A DNA stretch of 64,000 bases from Bacteroidales bacterium UBA5371. Lineage in GTDB: Bacteria > Bacteroidota > Bacteroidia > Bacteroidales > P3. The position numbers and the translations under genes were made by a program. Shown here piece by piece: positions 56,399 to 64,000 of this stretch (position 1 is its first letter; every line of letters starts with the position of its first letter). Under the pieces are notes generated by a model. The model worked only from the letters and a program-made list of their open reading frames with translations, had not been told where the DNA came from and searched no databases. The stretch covers positions 186,001 to 250,000 of the forward strand of contig DHPF01000006.1 of the NCBI GenBank assembly GCA_002407855.1. Reading direction: 5' to 3'.

Positions 56399-58510
56399 AT
56401 GAAAAAGAAAATCTTATTTATGCTAAGTGCAGCATTATTATTTGGAGCTTGTCAAAACAAAGACCTTTCCAAAGACAGCAATCCATTATTACAAACTTGG
56501 GATACTCCTTTTGGAACTCCTCCATTTGAAAAAATTAAAGTTACAGACTATCTACCTGCATTCACAGCAGCAATGCAAGAACATAATGATGAGATAGAAA
56601 AGATAATCAAAAACAAAGAAAAAGCAAGCTTTGAGAACACAATAGCAGCCTTTGATTACAGCGGAGAACTTTTAGCACAAGTAGCAGGAGTATTCTATAA
56701 TATGACAGCTGCAAATACAAATGAAGACATCCAAAAACTTGAAGAAAAGATTGGCCCAATGATGGCTAAGCATAAAGATGAAATCACGATGAACGCAAAA
56801 CTCTTTGAGAAAGTAAAAAGCGTTTGGGATAATAAAGAAAAAGAGAACCTTAATCAAGAACAGAAAATGCTTCTTGAAAAAACTTATAAGAAATTTGTAC
56901 GTTCAGGAGCATTACTCAATAAAGACCAGCAAGAAGAGTTGAAGAAAGTAAATGGAGAACTAACCAAATTAGAATCAAAATTCGGTTCAAACCAACTAAA
57001 AGAAACAAAAGCCTATACACTTGTAATTGATAAAGAAGAAGATTTAAAAGGATTGCCTCAATGGTTAATTGACCAAGCAGCAAGCACAGCCAAAGATAAA
57101 AAGCAAGAAGGCAAATGGATATTTACCTTGGATAATCCTTCTGTATTTCCATTCCTACAATATGCAGAGAATAGAGATTTAAGAGAAAAGATATTCAATG
57201 CAAGAGTAAATCGTTGCAATAATGGAGGCCAAACCGATAACAAAGAAGTAATAAAACAAATAGTTAATCTAAGAGCAACCAAAGCCGAACTCTTAGGCTA
57301 TAAGACCTATGCTGATTATGTGCTTGAAGAAAGGATGAACAAAACTCCTAAGGAAGTATATAATTTATTGGAAGAGCTATTGAAATACTCTGTTCCAGCA
57401 GCAAAGAAAGACGTATTAGAACTTCAAAAACTCTTAGCAAAAGACCATAAAGGAGCAACCTTAGAGGCGTGGGATTGGTCTTATTATGCAGAAAAATTAA
57501 AGAAGCAAAAATATAATTTTGATGCAGAACAAACCCGTCCATACTTTGAAATAAACAACGTAAGACAAGGCTGTTTTGACGTAATAACCAAACTATACGG
57601 ATTAAGCTTTACTCCAAGAACAGATATACAAGTTTACGAAAAAGATGTAGAAGTTTACGAGTGCAAGAATGAGAAGAATCAGCACGTAGGCATACTTTAT
57701 TGGGACCCATATACAAGAGAATCCAAAACCTCAGGAGCATGGTGTAATGGATATAGAGAACAATACGTAAAAGGAGAAAAGAAAATAACTCCAATTATAA
57801 CTGTATGCTTCAATTATGCAAAATCCCCTTCCGGAAGAACAACCCTAACAGCCGAAGAAGCCTCAACAGTATTTCACGAAATGGGACATGCAATACACGG
57901 ACTCCTTTCCAATTGTACCTATCCAAGCACAGGAGGAACAACCGTTCCAAGAGACTTTGTGGAACTGCCTTCACAAATATTAGAACATTGGTTCTCACAA
58001 CCAGAAGTACTTAAAATGTTTGCAAAAAACGAGAAGGGCGAAGTAATACCAGATGCTCTTTTAAATAAAATCAACTCAGTTAAAACCTTTGATATAGCTT
58101 ATGGAATGACTGAAAGATATGCTGCTGCATATCTTGATATGGAATATCATGTTTTAAGTTCCAAAGATAAGATAGATGATATCATAGCATTTGAGAAAAA
58201 AGCTATGGATAAGATAGGCTTAATCCCTCAAATACCACCACGCTATCGTTCAACCTATTTTGCTCATGTATTTACAGGTGAGTATGCAGTTGGTTACTAT
58301 TCTTATGTTTGGTCAGAAGTGTTGGATGCTGACGCATTTGATGCTTTCTTAGAAGCAGGTAATATTTTTGATAAGACAACAGCAGATAAGTTTAAGAACG
58401 AAATTCTTTCAAAGGGTAGCACCGATGAAGCAATGACTATGTACAAACGTTTTCGCGGGAAAGAGCCATCAATTGATGCAGTGTTGAGAAATGCAAATAT
58501 GAAAAAATAA
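56399..58510 (+). CDS. M3 family metallopeptidase (Dcp-like), lipoprotein
   Basis: The 703-residue protein has a lipobox (ALLFGACQNKD, Cys19) and is thus probably anchored in the envelope. The zinc site is H493-E-x-x-H497 in FHEMGHAIHGLLSNCTYPS, followed by the third ligand Glu in VPRDFVELPSQILEHW. The late RYRSTYFAHVFTGEYAVGYYSY block is typical of peptidyl-dipeptidase Dcp. It removes dipeptides from peptide C-termini, probably for peptide nutrition or turnover. A terminator follows 40 nt after the stop. Confidence 0.95.
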   Translation: MKKKILFMLSAALLFGACQNKDLSKDSNPLLQTWDTPFGTPPFEKIKVTDYLPAFTAAMQEHNDEIEKIIKNKEKASFENTIAAFDYSGELLAQVAGVFYNMTAANTNEDIQKLEEKIGPMMAKHKDEITMNAKLFEKVKSVWDNKEKENLNQEQKMLLEKTYKKFVRSGALLNKDQQEELKKVNGELTKLESKFGSNQLKETKAYTLVIDKEEDLKGLPQWLIDQAASTAKDKKQEGKWIFTLDNPSVFPFLQYAENRDLREKIFNARVNRCNNGGQTDNKEVIKQIVNLRATKAELLGYKTYADYVLEERMNKTPKEVYNLLEELLKYSVPAAKKDVLELQKLLAKDHKGATLEAWDWSYYAEKLKKQKYNFDAEQTRPYFEINNVRQGCFDVITKLYGLSFTPRTDIQVYEKDVEVYECKNEKNQHVGILYWDPYTRESKTSGAWCNGYREQYVKGEKKITPIITVCFNYAKSPSGRTTLTAEEASTVFHEMGHAIHGLLSNCTYPSTGGTTVPRDFVELPSQILEHWFSQPEVLKMFAKNEKGEVIPDALLNKINSVKTFDIAYGMTERYAAAYLDMEYHVLSSKDKIDDIIAFEKKAMDKIGLIPQIPPRYRSTYFAHVFTGEYAVGYYSYVWSEVLDADAFDAFLEAGNIFDKTTADKFKNEILSKGSTDEAMTMYKRFRGKEPSIDAVLRNANMKK

Positions 58511-58550
58511 GCATAACTTGCATAAAAGTAAATAAGTCTTATTTGAAAAT

Positions 58551-58590
58551 AATCGGTGTTTAGACAAAATTAAGCACCGATTATTTTTTT
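58551..58590 (+). terminator. Intrinsic terminator after the M3 peptidase gene
   Basis: AATCGGTG and CACCGATT form an 8-bp stem, followed by TTATTTTTTT. Confidence 0.88.
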
Positions 58591-58596
58591 TAATTT

Positions 58597-58720
58597 CTTG
58601 ATTCAAAAAACTAACTCTTGATTCAAAAAACTAACTCTTGATTCTAATTCACTAACTCTTGATTCTAAATTACTAACTCTTGATATTAATTTACTAACTC
58701 TTGATTTCATTAATACTCTT
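58597..58720. repeat. Intergenic tandem array, 20-21 bp period (6 units)
   Basis: CTTGAT begins at 58597, 58617, 58637, 58658, 58679 and 58700 (steps 20, 20, 21, 21, 21). Each unit ends ACTAACT, apart from the last. The first two full units are identical and the others vary in the AT-rich middle. It lies between a terminator and the promoter of the helicase gene. Confidence 0.9.
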
Positions 58721-58770
58721 AAAGATATATTTGCTTTGTTATAGAAATTCTTTTTATTAAAGAAATATTG

Positions 58771-58778
58771 TACTTTTG
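58771..58778 (+). promoter_or_regulatory. -7 box for the helicase-nuclease gene
   Basis: TACTTTTG followed by CA, 18 nt before the ATG at 58796, so the leader is short. Confidence 0.65.
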
Positions 58779-58795
58779 CAGTATAAAGAGAATTT

Positions 58796-61700
58796 ATGTC
58801 AGAGAATACTAATCTTATTGTTTATAAGGCTTCGGCAGGGAGCGGTAAAACTTTTAATTTGGTTTTAGAGTATGTGAGCCTACTTATTTTAAATCCAAAG
58901 GCTTATAGGTCTATTCTGGCTGTTACTTTTACCAATAAGGCAACTGCCGAAATGAAACAAAGAATTCTCAAAGAACTTTTAGATATTTCAAAAAACAATA
59001 AAGGTAATTTCTTTAATGCTCTAAGTAAAAGGATTAATGGCTTAGACGACAATACAATATCTCTTAAAGCAAAGGAAGCTCTTTCTAATATCTTACACGA
59101 CTATTCTTATTTTAATATACAGACAATTGACGCTTTTTTGCAAAGGGTTATGCGTTCGATTGCTAAGGAATTAGGCATTGGTTCTAATTATAATCTTATT
59201 ATTGATGAAACTCAGCTTTTGCAGAAAGCTATTGAACGTATGATAGAGGCTTCGGATAGTGATGAGCTCTTGTTTGATTGGTATATGGGTATGATTAGCT
59301 CTAAGATGGATGAAGGTAAGCGTATTGATGTTGAAAAAGAACTTTTGGAGTTTGGGCGTAATTTAGATAAGGAAAAGTTTAAGATGCTTGCATCCGACAT
59401 AAAGCTCTTAAAGAAAGAGGATTGGGATAGCTTTAAGCAAAGAGGCAAAAAGGAAGTTGAGTTAATAGAAAAGCAGTTAAAAGACTATGGAGAAAGGTTT
59501 ATTCTTCTGATAGAGCAAAGGGGACTTACGCCTGATGATTTTGCAAATAAGCAAAGGGGTATTGCCGGTGCTTTGTGTAAAATAAAAAATGAAGTGATTG
59601 ATTTTAGGGATAAGGCATATTATACTAAGGCAAAGGATGATGCACAAGGATGGTTTGTTAAGCAGAATCAATCTGCGGAAAATCTTTCTTTTGCAAATGA
59701 TACTCTAATACCTTTGATGGAAGAATATTTTAGGTTTTACGATTCTAAAATTAAGGTTCTAAATACTTGGAAGGCGGTTCTGCCTTTTGTCTTACGTATT
59801 GGCCTTTTGAGGGATATTGCTAAGTATAGGGATGAAATACTAAGAGAGGATAATAAATTTTTGCTTTCCAATACTTCTAAGCTTTTAACGGATATAATTT
59901 CTCTTGACAGTAGCGAAATTTCATTTATTTATGAGAAGATAGGCTCTAAGCTACAATACATTATGATTGATGAGTTTCAAGACACTTCAAGGCTCAATTG
60001 GCGGACTCTCTTACCCTTAGTAACGGAAAGTCTTGATAATGGTTATAGAAGTGTGATTGTGGGTGATGTTAAGCAATCTATCTATCGTTGGCGTAATGGG
60101 GATTGGACTTTGTTAAACAATATTCATAAGGGACTTTCTACTAATTCAGATATAACCAATTTTCGTAAACCTGAGATTAGGTTCTTGCAAGATAATTATA
60201 GGACTTATGGCAATATAGTTGAGTTTAATAATCTTCTATTTGCCGATTGCTTGAAAGTGATTGAAGATAATGAGCTTTTGCTTCCAAGTGATGAGTCTTT
60301 AATTAGTAAACAGAAGAGGGAAGTTTTGCGTTCAGTGTTTTCGGATGCACGTCAAAAAGTCAGGGAGGATTATAAGGATAAAGGTGAGTTAAGATGTCAA
60401 TTTTTAGTAAAAGAAAAGGATATTTCGATTGACGAAAATGTAAGGCTTTGTTTGGCAAAGGAGATAGAATATTTTCTTTCAAAAGGATTTGCATATAGTG
60501 ATATTGCTCTTCTTTTCCGTTCTCATAAGGAGCTTGATAAGGTTTCAGAATACCTGCGTGAGATTAATTTACCCCTTGTTTCTGAGCAAGCTTTTTCTTA
60601 TCAGAGTTCGGAAAGTATTAGATTGATTATTGAAGCCTTGCGATATATTGCAAATAAAGAAAATTATGTTTCACTTTCAGCTCTAAAACTTAATTTCCTT
60701 TCATCTAAGGATGTGTTTTCGGAAGATATACAAAGAGCAAAAACTAATGAGGTAGAGGTCGATGAACTTTTGTGGCTCAAAAATAGAGATAACCTTCTAA
60801 ATAAACCTCTTTTTGATTTAATAGCATTTATTATTAAGCAGTTAAAACTTGACCAAGACCCCAATGAGTTAGGCTTTATTACCTCTTTCTTAGATAAGGT
60901 TCAGGAATTTGGCAATGATGATGGAGTAGGGGATATTACTTCTTTCTTAACCTATTGGGAAGAAGAATTGATGGATAAGCGTATTGCAATTAGCGACCAA
61001 GTGGAAGGGATAAGAGTTTTAACTATTCATAAAGCAAAGGGTTTGGAGTATCCTGTGGTTATTGTGCCTTATGCCAATTGGGAATTTTACGACACAAGAG
61101 GGACAAAAACACATCTTTGGTTAGAGAATAAGTTGTCTGATGTTCCAAAGGTTTGTTATTCTAATCTTTCGTCTTTATATAACTCATTGTATGATGAAGA
61201 CTATTCCAATGAGGTATTGCAACAATATGTAGATAATCTCAATTTATTATATGTTGCCCTTACTCGCCCTAAGTATGCCCTTTCAGTTATTGGACATATA
61301 AAAATGTCAAAAGAAGAGCCTAATATTACTCCAATAGAAAATGTATCTCAGTTTATCTACTCTGCACTCCATTCTCATAATCTCTTAAAAGAGGGAATAA
61401 TTCCTCAATCTTCAACAGACCAAGATGATAATTTAGATAATCAGATTACAAATGCTTATCATTATCATGTAGTGCCATTAACGGCAGATAAAATTAGCTC
61501 TAATTCAAATTTAACATTTTCACAAGACAATCAAGCAGAGCTACCGTACACAATAGATAATCCTAAGCAGATTCCAATTAGTACAGGATTTAATGAAGCA
61601 AAAATCAGATACTCACAAACCAAACAGGCCGAGGATTATATTAAAGCAATGCTTGAAGAAAAAACTAATATTCTTACTCCACGCCTCAAAGGGATAATCC

Positions 61701-62140
61701 TTCATAATCTTCTTTCTAATATTATTTTGATTGATGATATTCAAAAGGCATTGGATATATCTTTGGCTAAGGGTGAAATTACACAAGAGAATAGAGTGTT
61801 TTTTGAGGCTTTAATCAATGATATGTTTTCTTTAACTGATGCTAAGGATTGGTTTTCTGAAAAGTATAAGGTATTTAATGAGGTAGATATTGTTGTAAAG
61901 CAAGGTAATCAAATAACTACTAAGCGTCCAGATAGACTAATGATTACGAAGGATAATGAAATAATATTGGTTGACTATAAATTTGCCCAAACAAAGAAAA
62001 ATATAAAGCAATATTCTTCACAAATAAAGACCTACGAGCAACTAATAAAACAAATAGGCTTTAATAAAATACAATCCTATCTATGGTTTGTAAACTTCAA
62101 TGAATCTCAAATATCTTCTGAAATTGTTGAAGTAAAATAA
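58796..62140 (+). CDS. UvrD-like helicase with PD-(D/E)xK nuclease domain (AddA/RecB type)
   Basis: The 1114-residue protein unites a superfamily 1 helicase and a nuclease. Helicase motifs run in order: I YKASAGSGKTFNLV (9-22), Ia AVTFTNKATAEMKQRIL, II YIMIDEFQDTS, III IVGDVKQSIYRWRNGD, IV FLQDNYRTYGNIVEFNN, V IRVLTIHKAKGLEYPVVIVP and VI LLYVALTRPKYAL. The C-terminal nuclease has GIILHNLL, then RPDRLMITKDNEIILVDYKF and KTYEQLI. It probably resects DNA ends for recombination. No AddB-like partner is adjacent in the window. Confidence 0.92.
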   Translation: MSENTNLIVYKASAGSGKTFNLVLEYVSLLILNPKAYRSILAVTFTNKATAEMKQRILKELLDISKNNKGNFFNALSKRINGLDDNTISLKAKEALSNILHDYSYFNIQTIDAFLQRVMRSIAKELGIGSNYNLIIDETQLLQKAIERMIEASDSDELLFDWYMGMISSKMDEGKRIDVEKELLEFGRNLDKEKFKMLASDIKLLKKEDWDSFKQRGKKEVELIEKQLKDYGERFILLIEQRGLTPDDFANKQRGIAGALCKIKNEVIDFRDKAYYTKAKDDAQGWFVKQNQSAENLSFANDTLIPLMEEYFRFYDSKIKVLNTWKAVLPFVLRIGLLRDIAKYRDEILREDNKFLLSNTSKLLTDIISLDSSEISFIYEKIGSKLQYIMIDEFQDTSRLNWRTLLPLVTESLDNGYRSVIVGDVKQSIYRWRNGDWTLLNNIHKGLSTNSDITNFRKPEIRFLQDNYRTYGNIVEFNNLLFADCLKVIEDNELLLPSDESLISKQKREVLRSVFSDARQKVREDYKDKGELRCQFLVKEKDISIDENVRLCLAKEIEYFLSKGFAYSDIALLFRSHKELDKVSEYLREINLPLVSEQAFSYQSSESIRLIIEALRYIANKENYVSLSALKLNFLSSKDVFSEDIQRAKTNEVEVDELLWLKNRDNLLNKPLFDLIAFIIKQLKLDQDPNELGFITSFLDKVQEFGNDDGVGDITSFLTYWEEELMDKRIAISDQVEGIRVLTIHKAKGLEYPVVIVPYANWEFYDTRGTKTHLWLENKLSDVPKVCYSNLSSLYNSLYDEDYSNEVLQQYVDNLNLLYVALTRPKYALSVIGHIKMSKEEPNITPIENVSQFIYSALHSHNLLKEGIIPQSSTDQDDNLDNQITNAYHYHVVPLTADKISSNSNLTFSQDNQAELPYTIDNPKQIPISTGFNEAKIRYSQTKQAEDYIKAMLEEKTNILTPRLKGIILHNLLSNIILIDDIQKALDISLAKGEITQENRVFFEALINDMFSLTDAKDWFSEKYKVFNEVDIVVKQGNQITTKRPDRLMITKDNEIILVDYKFAQTKKNIKQYSSQIKTYEQLIKQIGFNKIQSYLWFVNFNESQISSEIVEVK

Positions 62141-62178
62141 TAAATATAAAAGAGGTATGTTGTTTTAGTTGAAAATTA

Positions 62179-62186
62179 TATATTTG
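62179..62186 (+). promoter_or_regulatory. -7 box for the terminal secreted-protein gene
   Basis: TATATTTG followed by CA, 20 nt before the ATG at 62207. Confidence 0.6.
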
Positions 62187-62206
62187 CAGAATGAATTGAT
62201 AGAGAT

Positions 62207-64000
62207 ATGAAAGATTATTTATTTGTTTTTATTTCATTTCTATTAGTAATATACTTTACTGATTTGCATTCTCAGTCTTATATTGTGCCTACATCAGGTT
62301 ATTTGGAGATACATTCAGATTCTGGTAAATTATTTGACGATGGAGGCGAAAATAGTAATTATTCAACACGCGTAAATTCAGTTGTTACAATTTATCCTTC
62401 ATATCAAGGTGGATATGTAAGACTCTCAGGTCAATATAATCTTGAAGAATGGAATAAAAGTAGAGTCTTATTCTTTAGTGGAGATACAAATTCTAATAAT
62501 CAAATATGTTCGATTAGTGATGATGGTTGTATTGATGTTCGTTCAAATTCAGGACCATTAACAATAAAGTTTTTTGCAGATACTGAAACACCTGATTTTG
62601 GTTTTGAATTTGATATTTATGTGTGTAATGATTTACCAATCAACATAACTTCTGAAATTATTACAGATACAAGTGTGGCAATAAGCTGGTCTGAAAATAA
62701 TACTTCTACCAATTGGATAGTTGAATATAGTGAAGGATGGTTTAGTTTAGGGAGTGGTACAAAAATATATTCTGACACCAATGTTGTTAATTTAGAGAAT
62801 CTCAATAAATGCTCAAGATACTACTATTATATTTACTCTACATGCGACACAGTTGGTTTATCTTGTAGTAATAAATGTGGTTATGATATTTATAGTTTCT
62901 TTACTAAAAAAAATCATGATGAATCAATAATTGGTAATATTCAATCAACTTGCAATGAAATTTCTCTCTCTTGGGAAGAAATAGATACAAATATTACTTG
63001 GCTCGTTTCACTTTCAAATGGAGATTATATTTATACGGATGTTCCCTATTGTGTATTTGATAGCTTGAATTCAGGACAACTATATAGCATAAGGATAATT
63101 GATTCAGCACTCTCAAATTTCATAAACTCAGAATGTGCTTGTTCTCCAAAAATATATACTAAATGTTGTTGTCCTATTGCAAATAATTTAATTGTTTCAT
63201 CTATACAAGCAAATGAAGCATTAATTTCTTGGGATGCCGATACTTCTGCAACAGGGTGGATAGTTGTGTATTGGAGAAATAATGATTATTTTTATGATAC
63301 AATAATTGTTGATACTAATTTTGTTCTTTTATCTAACCTTTCTCCTGTAAATCCTTATGAAGTTGTTGTTTATTCTTTATGTGATAGTATGAACATAAAT
63401 TGTTCAAGAAATATTAATTTCTTCTCAGCACCATCTTCAAGTGATAATTGTTTGTCTTTTACAGATTTTAATTCTCCCAACTTTTTATCAACTTATGGTA
63501 ATTATTCAAATCCATATCAATCATATGGTTTGATTAATTATGGCTATTTAGATGCTTCAAGTCGTCATACTATACATTATGATACTTTAGAAGTAGATAT
63601 AAGAACGGGTGGACTTTTACATACTGTTCCTCAAGGAGAGGAAGTCTCTGTTCGTTTAGGAAATTGGTTAGCAGGAGCAGAGGCTGAGGGTTGTACTTAT
63701 TTATATTATGTGGATACAAATAATTATGATATGTTTATTTTGCAATATGCCATAGTTTTAGAAGATCCAAATCATACCCAGCAACAGCAACCTCGTTTTA
63801 CATTGGAGATTTTAGATAGCAATCAAAATTTGGTTAATGATCAATGTGGATATACTAATTTTTACGCAAGTGGAGATTTGGATTGGAATTCTGTAAGTGG
63901 TACAAATATTATTTGGAAAGATTGGACTTCTTCAGGTATTGATATTTCAAAATATCATAATCAAAATATATATATTAGATTTACTACTTATGATTGTGAT
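62207..64000 (+). CDS. Large secreted protein with Fn3-like repeats, partial
   Basis: From the ATG at 62207 the frame is open for 598 codons to the window edge, so the C-terminus is missing. There is a signal peptide (1-23, cut near LHSQ). A CUB-like region follows (about 25-145: TIYPSYQGGYVRLSGQYN and SGPLTIKFFADTETPDFGF). Three fibronectin III-like repeats come next, each with an S-W or W-x-V-x-Y pattern (VAISWSENNTSTNWIVEYS, ISLSWEEIDTNITWLVSLS, ALISWDADTSATGWIVVYW). The last visible part (SVRLGNWLAGAEAEGCTYLY onward) is an extracellular module common in Bacteroidetes type IX cargo. The family suggests surface display. The missing end should carry the sorting signal. Confidence 0.85.
   Translation, partial: MKDYLFVFISFLLVIYFTDLHSQSYIVPTSGYLEIHSDSGKLFDDGGENSNYSTRVNSVVTIYPSYQGGYVRLSGQYNLEEWNKSRVLFFSGDTNSNNQICSISDDGCIDVRSNSGPLTIKFFADTETPDFGFEFDIYVCNDLPINITSEIITDTSVAISWSENNTSTNWIVEYSEGWFSLGSGTKIYSDTNVVNLENLNKCSRYYYYIYSTCDTVGLSCSNKCGYDIYSFFTKKNHDESIIGNIQSTCNEISLSWEEIDTNITWLVSLSNGDYIYTDVPYCVFDSLNSGQLYSIRIIDSALSNFINSECACSPKIYTKCCCPIANNLIVSSIQANEALISWDADTSATGWIVVYWRNNDYFYDTIIVDTNFVLLSNLSPVNPYEVVVYSLCDSMNINCSRNINFFSAPSSSDNCLSFTDFNSPNFLSTYGNYSNPYQSYGLINYGYLDASSRHTIHYDTLEVDIRTGGLLHTVPQGEEVSVRLGNWLAGAEAEGCTYLYYVDTNNYDMFILQYAIVLEDPNHTQQQQPRFTLEILDSNQNLVNDQCGYTNFYASGDLDWNSVSGTNIIWKDWTSSGIDISKYHNQNIYIRFTTYDCD

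Noticed and set aside
58597..58720. Possible CRISPR array or variable-number repeat inside a gene
   Set aside because: Units are only 20-21 bp with no spacers, and no reading frame crosses them.

Overview
This is an AT-rich stretch of a Bacteroidota chromosome, most likely an uncultivated member of the Bacteroidia. Four things point there. About twenty genes are preceded by the Bacteroidetes -7 box TAnnTTTG. MurF and alanine racemase are fused in one chain. There is type IX secretion cargo with both type A and type B C-terminal signals. Many small families are typical of the phylum (DUF4492 with cydAB, DUF3078, DUF4293, DUF4831, DUF5362, DUF6089, BT_3928, DUF1599). Shine-Dalgarno sequences are almost absent. 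Most of the window is ordinary housekeeping sequence. I see no tRNA, rRNA, insertion sequence, prophage or CRISPR array.

Layout. 1-4825 (minus strand): DUF5362, pepE, a YrdC-type threonylcarbamoyl-AMP synthase, a small charged protein, then DUF4492-cydA-cydB (cytochrome bd oxidase, cydB cut by the window edge). 4915-8632 (plus): a BatA/vWA membrane protein, DUF2461 and a DUF3078 barrel. 8930-12072 (plus): a secreted accessory group made of an S74-chaperone/type IX cargo protein, a GH16 glycosidase and two lipoproteins whose start regions share an exact 26-bp repeat. 12092-22483: a small protein with two clamp-binding-like motifs, kdsA, a 1000-residue type IX cargo protein, hisS, DUF454, murF-alr and gdhA. 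22746-31559: a secreted protein, a truncated AAA ATPase that keeps a twin-palindrome operator, pgi, a methyltransferase-like membrane protein, an EamA transporter coupled to leuS, rlmD and rpmH. 32312-36151: a TPR protein, secG, groES-groEL and DUF4293. 36204-43309: a DUF6089/PorG-like barrel, a phosphodiesterase, and an EamA-aguB-aguA-WG repeat-DUF4831 run that includes agmatine-to-putrescine conversion. 43568-48886: TauE, cdaA (c-di-AMP), folP, DUF1599, BT_3928 and a lone OppB-type permease. 49552-58510: tpiA, prmA, a 1496-residue secreted protein of unknown function, plsY and an M3 peptidase lipoprotein. 58796-64000: an AddA/RecB-like helicase-nuclease and the start of a large secreted Fn3-like protein that runs off the window.

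The most unusual signal is between genes. At least seven intergenic tracts contain degenerate tandem arrays with a period of 20-22 bp, close to two helical turns. Their core words differ from locus to locus and are often small palindromes. The clearest are 31821-32068, 48930-49013, 49071-49310 and 58597-58720, with weaker ones at 3523-3586, 8716-8778 and 43407-43470. A 13-base word is identical in two arrays 45 kb apart and differs by one base, in inverted orientation, in a third, so these tracts look like one dispersed family. I do not recognise it as a described element.
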